Below are positions 14,766 to 19,358 of a stretch of DNA of 19,358 bases, in pieces. Source of the stretch: an uncultured Clostridium sp. (GTDB lineage: Bacteria; Bacillota; Clostridia; TANB77; CAG-508); contig CAMEUC010000008.1 in NCBI GenBank assembly GCA_945937855.1, forward strand, positions 1 through 19,358. The letters run 5' to 3'. Every line of letters begins with the position of its first letter. Position 1 is the stretch's first letter. The notes beneath the pieces are model-generated. The model was not told where the DNA came from, made no database searches, and saw only the letters and a program-made list of their open reading frames with translations. Position numbers and translations under genes: made by a program.

Positions 14766-14777
14766 TGGTCGGGGTGA
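14766..14777. repeat. attR core (tRNA-Pro 3' end)
   Basis: TGGTCGGGGTGA on the plus strand equals the left copy at 76-87. It covers the CCA, discriminator base and the 3' half of the acceptor stem, a common integration target of tyrosine recombinases. Confidence 0.75.
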
Positions 14778-14841
14778 CACGGATCGAACGTGCGACCTCA
14801 TGGTCCCAAACCACGCGCTCTACCAACTGAGCCACACCCCG
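14766..14841 (-). tRNA. trnP: tRNA-Pro (anticodon UGG)
   Basis: A complete cloverleaf on the minus strand: acceptor stem CGGGGTG with CACCCCG, D-arm GCTC-AGTTGGTA-GAGC, anticodon stem CGTGG/CCATG with loop TTTGGGA giving anticodon TGG, T-arm GCACG-TTCGATC-CGTGT, discriminator A and an encoded CCA. The last 12 bases form the right att repeat, so the gene was regenerated intact by the integrated element's end. Confidence 0.95.
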
Positions 14842-14850
14842 AAAAACAAA

Positions 14851-14880
14851 TACTTAAATATAATAACATATATTTAAGTA
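14851..14880. promoter_or_regulatory. 12-bp palindrome upstream of tRNA-Pro
   Basis: TACTTAAATATA (14851-14862) and its inverse (14869-14880) enclose six bases. The segment lies 10 bp upstream of the tRNA 5' end on the minus strand, where the tRNA promoter must be; AT-rich -10-like boxes are present within it. Its symmetry may be incidental. Confidence 0.3.
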
Positions 14881-14910
14881 GAATTCAAGAGTTTGTATGA
14901 AAATTTTATA

Positions 14911-14924
14911 AATTTTAAATTAGG
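14911..14924. repeat. Left target-site duplication of the IS30 element
   Basis: AATTTTAAATTAGG abuts the left inverted repeat exactly and is identical to 16609-16622, which abuts the right inverted repeat exactly. Confidence 0.85.
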
Positions 14925-14966
14925 GGTAAATTAAAAAAGTAAATTCCATTTCCAATATATGTTAAT

Positions 14967-15023
14967 AGAAGTTAGTCTTACATAGAATTCTAGTTTAACT
15001 GTTTGTAAGATTAACTTCTTTTT
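14967..15023 (+). terminator. Terminator in the left end of the IS
   Basis: Arms at 14967-14982 and 15004-15019 pair over 16 bases with one mismatch and run into TTTTTT. It lies upstream of the transposase start, in the position where many IS elements protect themselves from read-through transcription. Confidence 0.65.
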
Positions 15024-15068
15024 TGTATAATTAAATTATAGGTGTTTCTAAGGAAAGAAGGAATATAT

Positions 15069-16322
15069 ATGATTAAAAAATGTGTTTATAATAATTCTCA
15101 TCTTACTTTAGAACAAAGAAGAACTATCCAAGATGGTATTGAAAGTGGTCTTTCTAAAGTTGAAATTGCTAAAATGCTTTCTAAAGATCCTTCCACTATT
15201 GGTAAAGAAATTAAGAAACATAGAACACTAAAACCTAGAAATGTTTTTAATATTGATACTTTATGTATTCATTTAAAAGAATGTCGCAGATGTACAAAAA
15301 AATGCGAAAGATATGAAGAACCAAAATGTTCTAGAAGAGATCGTTCACCTGGTGCTTGTAATAAGTGTCCTAAAGTTTCTAAATGTCACCTAGATAAATA
15401 TTTTTATAATGCTTCTGATGCAGAAAAAAATTATAAATATACTTTAGTGGATTCTAGGCAGGGCATTAATTTAAATACTACAGAAATGAAACAAATTGCT
15501 AACATTATTGTTCCTTTACTTGAGCAAGGTCAGTCTATTAATCAAATTCTTTCCTCTCACCAAGAGATTAAACAATGTAATAAAACTTTATATAACTATA
15601 TTGAGATGGGAGTTTTTAAAGAATATGGTATCGATAGTTTCTCTTTGAAAGAACAAGTTAATCGTAAAGTTTCTAAAATTAAATACAAAAAGAGAAAAGA
15701 ACCTGTTAATTATACTGGAAGAACATATTAAGACTATTTAAACTTTTTAGATAAAAACCCAAACGTCACTACTACTGAAATGGATACTGTTATGAATAGT
15801 TTATCTGGTCCATATATTCAAACTTTTATTTTTGAAAACACAGGTTTTATGGTAGGTTTTCTACATAAAGAAAAAACATCTGAAAGTATGGGAAAAACAT
15901 TAAATAAAATACAACAAGATTTAAGTGATGATGAATTTAAACAGTTATTTTCACTGTTACTTACAGATAGAGGATCTGAATTTGAAAAGCATGAATACTT
16001 TGAAATAAATAAGGAAACCGGAGAAATTCGATTGAATATTTTTTATTGTGATGCGATGCAATCTTCTCAGAAACCTCATGTAGAAAATAATCATAATTAC
16101 ATAAGAGATATTTTACCAAATCAATTAGACTTAAATTTTTTAACACAAGAAAAATTAAATTTAATGTTTTCCCACATAAATTCAACACCTAGAAAATCTT
16201 TAAACAACAAATCACCTTATGAAGTATTTACCTTTATGTACGGTGAAGAAGTGGCTAAGAAGCTAAATATACAAGAGATAGAAAGAGATAAAGTTATATT
16301 AAAACCTTATCTCCTTAAATAA
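15069..16322 (+). pseudogene. IS30-family transposase, broken by one in-frame TAA
   Basis: The start ATG 15069 follows AGAAGGAATA. The N-terminus has the IS30 helix-turn-helix (LTLEQRRTIQDGIESGLSKV, then KDPSTIGKEIKKHR) and a Cys-rich zinc-like region (CIHLKECRRCTKKC; CNKCPKVSKC). At 15729-15731 a TAA stands where the family usually has a lysine (TY-stop-DYLNFLDKNP), and the same frame continues without shift to 16322. The catalytic triad lies after the stop: TEMDTVMN, LLTDRGSEF and HVENNHNYIR, all intact. A single A-to-T change of AAA would explain it, so inactivation is recent, or it is a sequencing error. As it stands the product lacks all catalytic residues. Confidence 0.9.
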
Positions 16323-16584
16323 AATTATTTAGAATTTCTTCCCCAAGTTATCCTAAAAAATAAAAGTAGAAACACCTATACTTAACTAAAAAATTATGTT
16401 TAGACAAATGGAATTTAATCGTTCATTTTTAGAAAAATTAAAGGCATTTGTCTATTAAGCATGGGATTTTTCTATTTCTAATTACTATTTTACTATGTTT
16501 TTTATAAAAATACAACCACTTTTATATACAAAAAACGCCCAAAAACTGGACGTTTCTCTTTCTTGTATTTTTATTTTTTAAAAC
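16323..16584. other. Non-coding tail of the IS with hairpins
   Basis: No gene is present between the transposase stop and the right inverted repeat. An inverted pair TAGACAAATG (16401-16410) and CATTTGTCTA (16445-16454) could hold a subterminal structure. AAACGCCCA (16533-16541) pairs with TGGACGTTT (16547-16555) with one mismatch around a five-base loop and is followed by a T-rich stretch, a likely transposase terminator. Confidence 0.55.
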
Positions 16585-16608
16585 TGGAATTTACTTTTTC
16601 AATTCACC

Positions 16609-16622
16609 AATTTTAAATTAGG
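16609..16622. repeat. Right target-site duplication of the IS30 element
   Basis: An exact copy of 14911-14924, starting at the first base after the right inverted repeat. Confidence 0.85.
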
Positions 16623-16667
16623 AATATTAGCGGAATACCTTAAATAAAATATCATAGGAGGAAAACT

Positions 16668-17255
16668 ATGATAAATAAAATTAATTTGCCGTATTCACTA
16701 GATGCATTAGAACCATATTATAGTAAAGAAACACTACTAATACATTATGAAACTTTATATACTGGATATGTAAATAATACAAATAAAACAGAAGAAAAAT
16801 TGGAACAAGCAAGGAAAAACAATAATTTTGAAAATATAAAATGCCTAGAAAAATATTTGAGTTTTTATGGCTCAGGGGCAATATTACATGAACTATTTTT
16901 TGAAAATATGGGACCAGCAATTCCAACAAATCCGAATATAAAATTAATGGAACAAATAACAAAAGATTTCACAAATTATGATAAATTTAAATCTCAGTTT
17001 ACGGCAAGTAGTATCGCAGTAGAAGCATCTGGTTGGAATTTACTTGTTTGGGTACCCAGGTTTAAAAAACTAGAAATATTACAATGTGAAAAACATCAAA
17101 ATTTAACTTTGTGGGGTTGTATGCCATTATTAGTACTAGACATGTGGGAACATTCATATTTCCTACAATATGAGGCAAAAAGAAAAGATTATGTAGATGC
17201 ATGGTGGAATATTGTAAATTGGAATATGGTTAATAAAAGGTTTGAAAAAATTTAA
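16668..17255 (+). CDS. sod: Fe/Mn-family superoxide dismutase
   Basis: A 195-residue protein that would convert superoxide to hydrogen peroxide and oxygen. It begins LPYSLDALEPYYSKETLLIH and carries the four metal ligands H26, H74 (GAILHELFFENM), D158 and H162 (VLDMWEHSYFLQY), plus active-site Y34 and W123. The second-sphere residue usually His at position 30 is Leu. The GSGAILHELFFENMGP segment resembles the small SODs of Clostridia, some of which are spore-coat associated. There is no signal peptide. A strong AGGAGG lies 6 bp before the ATG. The IS ends 60 bp upstream, so the native promoter may have been displaced. Confidence 0.92.
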   Translation: MINKINLPYSLDALEPYYSKETLLIHYETLYTGYVNNTNKTEEKLEQARKNNNFENIKCLEKYLSFYGSGAILHELFFENMGPAIPTNPNIKLMEQITKDFTNYDKFKSQFTASSIAVEASGWNLLVWVPRFKKLEILQCEKHQNLTLWGCMPLLVLDMWEHSYFLQYEAKRKDYVDAWWNIVNWNMVNKRFEKI

Positions 17256-17262
17256 ATTGTAT

Positions 17263-17306
17263 AAATCACTTCTAAAGGTTAATAATATTAACAAAAGGAG
17301 TGATTT
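17263..17306 (+). promoter_or_regulatory. Nested hairpin covering a ribosome binding site
   Basis: AAATCACT (17263-17270) pairs with AGTGATTT (17299-17306), enclosing a GTTAAT/ATTAAC hairpin (17278-17292). The outer right arm contains the end of AAAGGAG, the ribosome binding site of the next gene, so it could mask translation or act as a weak sod terminator. Confidence 0.35.
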
Positions 17307-17308
17307 TT

Positions 17309-17689
17309 ATGGAACAAAACAATGAGAAGAAAGAAAAACAAGTGGAAAACCTAGTAAATCTTGTTGAAAAACATACCAGAACCGAAAGACATTTAGAGCA
17401 ATATTCAAATATAGGAAGCAGAGAAAGTAAAGAAAAGGCAAGAGATAAACAAGATATAAGAGAAGAAGAAATGGATAAGTTAAAAAATAAAATAGTTTCA
17501 GATAATAATGCAAGTAAAATGGAACAGGTACAAAATTTAGCAAATAACTATAAAGGAGCTCAAATATATATGGAAGAAAACTATGAAAAAATGTCAGAGG
17601 ACAGATTAAAAAACATGGAGAGTAGACAACAACATAGAAAAGACCAAATAGAAAATTTATCTGAAAATATATATGATGGAGAAGATTAG
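17309..17689 (+). CDS. Charged coiled-coil protein of unknown function
   Basis: A 126-residue, highly hydrophilic, helical protein beginning MEQNNEKKEKQVENLVNLVE and containing HTRTERHLEQY, EKARDKQDIREEEMDKLKNK and a second related block, MESRQQHRKDQIENLSENIY. The two blocks (EQYS...EKARDKQDIREEEMDKL and ...RQQHRKDQIENL) look like a loose internal duplication. No membrane segment or signal peptide. ATG 17309 is preferred because AAAGGAG lies 8 bp upstream; GTG 17300 overlaps that site. It follows the superoxide dismutase gene after 53 bp on the same strand and is followed by a terminator, so both may share a transcript. Family not recognised. Confidence 0.68.
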   Translation: MEQNNEKKEKQVENLVNLVEKHTRTERHLEQYSNIGSRESKEKARDKQDIREEEMDKLKNKIVSDNNASKMEQVQNLANNYKGAQIYMEENYEKMSEDRLKNMESRQQHRKDQIENLSENIYDGED

Positions 17690-17715
17690 GGGGTTTTTAC
17701 CTTCTAATTTTTTTT
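17680..17715 (+). terminator. Probable terminator after the coiled-coil gene
   Basis: AGAAG (17680-17684) pairs with CTTCT (17701-17705), or ATTAG (17685-17689) with CTAAT (17704-17708), followed by a run of eight T. The stem is short, but the T-run is clear. Confidence 0.45.
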
Positions 17716-17743
17716 CAAAAGACTATGAAGATTAACAATTATA

Positions 17744-17772
17744 TTGATAATTACTTGTTTCTATGATAATAT
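17744..17772 (+). promoter_or_regulatory. Sigma-A promoter of the DUF3221-like gene
   Basis: TTGATA (17744-17749) and TAATAT (17767-17772) are 17 bp apart, with TG in the extended -10 position, 33 bp before the start codon. Confidence 0.55.
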
Positions 17773-17805
17773 ACTTATAAATAATAAAAGGTAAAGGGTA
17801 ATTAT

Positions 17806-18969
17806 ATGAAAAAGAAAATTTTTATTGTAATAATTGCATTAATACTGCTATTTCCAATTCCTTTCCGTTTGAAAGATGGAGGAAGTATTGAATTTAGGGC
17901 ATTGTTATACACAGTAACAAAGTATCATAAATTAAGTACTAATTTAAATGAAATGTATATTAATGGTATTGGAATTAAAATATTGGGTATAGAAATTTTT
18001 AACAATACAAAAAATTGTGATACAAATAAAATAAGTTCTAGCGGAAAAGTTATTATTTCAAATGACAAAATTGAGAATATCTATTTATTAGATAAATTCC
18101 TTGATAATACCGATAAATATAATAAAAATAGTACTTCTGATGTTGTTGAAATAGTTACATATACAATAGAAGGTGATGAAATTTTAACAACACTACAATA
18201 TACTAAAGAAACAAGTGAATTTACATTGATAGTAGATAACACAAAAGATAAATTTGCAAGTGAAGAAAATAGAGGGGTATATTCAAAAGTATATTCTAAT
18301 TCAACATATAATTTAGTAAAAAAAATAAAAGATCATGATATTTACTTAATACTAGAAGCTGACAAAGAAAAAGAAGAACCATTAGAAGATATTGTTATTT
18401 GTTTATATGATAAAAATCTAGAAAAAAATAAAGATACTAGCAGAACAAAAGTTAAAGAAGTATCACTAACAGCAGAAGAAACAGAGCTAAATCAATTAGT
18501 AAGATATAATGGAATACTATATGGAAAATCTAATGGAACGATAGATTATGCTGGAAATCCTAATGGACCAATAGGAACAATTAATAAATTGGTTGGAGAA
18601 GAATATCTACCTGTTTTGAGTGGTGAAACTAATTCAGAAGAATTATTAAATGCTGTAGTAGATGATGTAAATGAGGAAAGTTTGATTTTAATATATAATA
18701 ATGAGGCTGTTTTATATAGAGCAATAGACGAAACTAAATATTGTTTTTATGCTACAGTAATTGAATCAAAAGAGAAATATATATTGGTGGAACCATTAGA
18801 AGGGTCTCAAGAACTAAGATCATCGGACAAAATTTCAATTGGTTTAGGTGAAAACAATGATGAAATATATCCAGTGGGAACTATAGTTAAAATAACTTAT
18901 GATGGGATGATTATGGAATCTTACCCTGCTCAAATACATGCAAGTAAAATTGAAGTAAAATCGCCATAA
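17806..18969 (+). CDS. Membrane-anchored protein with C-terminal DUF3221-like domain
   Basis: A 387-residue protein. Residues 1-20 (MKKKIFIVIIALILLFPIPF) are an uncleaved signal or anchor without a lipobox Cys, so the rest probably faces outward. It is followed by RLKDGGSIEFRALLYTVTKY, a conserved juxtamembrane segment of Firmicute proteins of this kind. The last 75 residues (FYATVIESKEKYILVEPLEG; EIYPVGTIVKITYDGMIMES; YPAQIHASKIEV) match the pattern of DUF3221, a small beta-barrel-like extracytoplasmic domain. A middle region contains LYGKSNGTIDYAGNPNGPIG. Own promoter, and an AAAGGG ribosome binding site. Function is unknown; a cell-envelope role is inferred. The downstream gene is tRNA-Arg on the opposite strand. 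Confidence 0.72.
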   Translation: MKKKIFIVIIALILLFPIPFRLKDGGSIEFRALLYTVTKYHKLSTNLNEMYINGIGIKILGIEIFNNTKNCDTNKISSSGKVIISNDKIENIYLLDKFLDNTDKYNKNSTSDVVEIVTYTIEGDEILTTLQYTKETSEFTLIVDNTKDKFASEENRGVYSKVYSNSTYNLVKKIKDHDIYLILEADKEKEEPLEDIVICLYDKNLEKNKDTSRTKVKEVSLTAEETELNQLVRYNGILYGKSNGTIDYAGNPNGPIGTINKLVGEEYLPVLSGETNSEELLNAVVDDVNEESLILIYNNEAVLYRAIDETKYCFYATVIESKEKYILVEPLEGSQELRSSDKISIGLGENNDEIYPVGTIVKITYDGMIMESYPAQIHASKIEVKSP

Positions 18970-19054
18970 TATGAAAACAAAAGATGATGTTGTATGGACC
19001 AATTTAGATAAATCCTTTTACTCCGCACGTCCTTTTCGAATCCTCCAATCAAAA

Positions 19055-19097
19055 CACCATAAAATAAAACCATACCTAGCGGCATGGTTACATTTTA

Positions 19098-19102
<5 letters not shown>
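19055..19102 (-). terminator. Long inverted repeat reaching into the tRNA-Arg 3' end
   Basis: The arms at 19055-19073 and 19084-19102 match at 17 of 19 positions around a 10-base loop. The right arm includes the CCA, the discriminator and the last acceptor base of tRNA-Arg. On the minus strand it directly follows the tRNA and is trailed by TTTTG, so it may terminate the tRNA transcript; overlap with the CCA is unusual. Confidence 0.45.
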
Positions 19103-19174
<72 letters not shown>

Positions 19175-19358
19175 AATTAACAAAATACTAATATATTATA
19201 GCTTTTTTTTTGCTAATAATCAAGAGATTTAAGGAAATATTTATATAATAGGAATAAAAGGGAAGAAATGTAATATAATATCAATGTATAAAAAAATTAT
19301 ATCAATATAGGTTTAAAATAGATATGTCACAAGTAAATTGAAAATAAAATATTGAAAG

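Larger units (their letters stand above)
76..14777. mobile_element. Integrative mobilizable element in tRNA-Pro, about 14.7 kb
   Basis: A 12-bp direct repeat (TGGTCGGGGTGA) lies at 76-87 and at 14766-14777; the right copy is the CCA end and acceptor stem of tRNA-Pro. Directly inside the left copy is a tyrosine integrase followed by an excisionase. The right half carries rep, tnpV, mobC and relaxase genes and an oriT-like region. Cargo (a DUF6076-like gene, an AbiE pair, a transglutaminase-fold cluster and a small membrane protein) fills the middle on the opposite strand. No coupling protein or mating-pore genes are visible, so transfer would depend on a helper element. The layout matches known integrative mobilizable elements of Clostridia; the exact boundaries are inferred from the repeat and not tested. 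Confidence 0.82.
14925..16608 (+). mobile_element. IS30-family insertion sequence, 1684 bp
   Basis: The ends are 24-bp inverted repeats (14925-14948 and 16585-16608) that match except at two positions; both begin GGT and share AAAAAGTAAATTCCA. The element is bordered by a perfect 14-bp direct repeat that abuts both ends, so the boundaries are firm. Inside is one transposase gene of the IS30 type, now interrupted by a stop codon. A terminator near the left end blocks incoming transcription. It lies between tRNA-Pro and the superoxide dismutase gene, outside the integrative element. Confidence 0.9.

Noticed and set aside
19035..19046. TTCGAATCCTCC, a T-loop-like string suggesting a second tRNA on the plus strand
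   Set aside because: The bases before it cannot form a T-stem and no other tRNA arms are present.

Overview
The window is very AT-rich DNA with TAA/TGA/TAG stops, TGG-encoded tryptophans and strong AGGAGG-type ribosome binding sites. The gene families (AbiE pair, TnpV, DUF6076-like protein, RepA_N-type initiator, small spore-type SOD, DUF3221-like protein) point to a low-GC Firmicute, most likely an anaerobic gut-type Clostridia member. No species can be named from the sequence alone.

Bases 76-14777 read as one integrative mobilizable element of about 14.7 kb, inserted at the 3' end of a tRNA-Pro(UGG) gene. Its ends are a 12-bp direct repeat identical to the tRNA 3' end (76-87 and 14766-14777). 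The left end carries a tyrosine recombinase and an excisionase, both on the minus strand. The right end carries, all on the minus strand, a RepA_N-like initiator, TnpV, an unknown small protein, MobC and a MOBP-type relaxase, with a stacked-palindrome oriT candidate just upstream of mobC. TTGCGGA motifs cluster at both ends and probably are integrase arm-type sites. The element is not self-conjugative as seen here, because no type IV secretion genes are present.

The plus-strand cargo between these modules has two parts. First come a DUF6076-like zinc protein and an AbiEi/AbiEii type IV toxin-antitoxin or phage-defence pair, whose promoter is embedded in a perfect 18-bp-arm palindrome. Then comes a co-directional block (4996-11035) that I cannot assign to a known system: two consecutive transglutaminase-fold proteins with intact Cys-His-Asp triads, a protein made largely of G-[YF]-[DN]-x-x pentads, an acidic coiled-coil protein, and a small basic-helix protein. 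The last three share related C-terminal segments, which suggests that they work together. A small two-helix membrane protein closes the cargo before a bidirectional terminator.

Right of the tRNA-Pro (14842-19358) is the chromosomal flank. It holds an IS30-family insertion sequence with 24-bp inverted repeats, an exactly abutting 14-bp target duplication, and a transposase interrupted by a single in-frame TAA. It also holds a Mn/Fe superoxide dismutase gene starting 60 bp from the IS end, a charged coiled-coil protein, a membrane-anchored DUF3221-like protein, and tRNA-Arg(ACG) on the minus strand. The last 184 bases and bases 1-75 contain no supportable gene.
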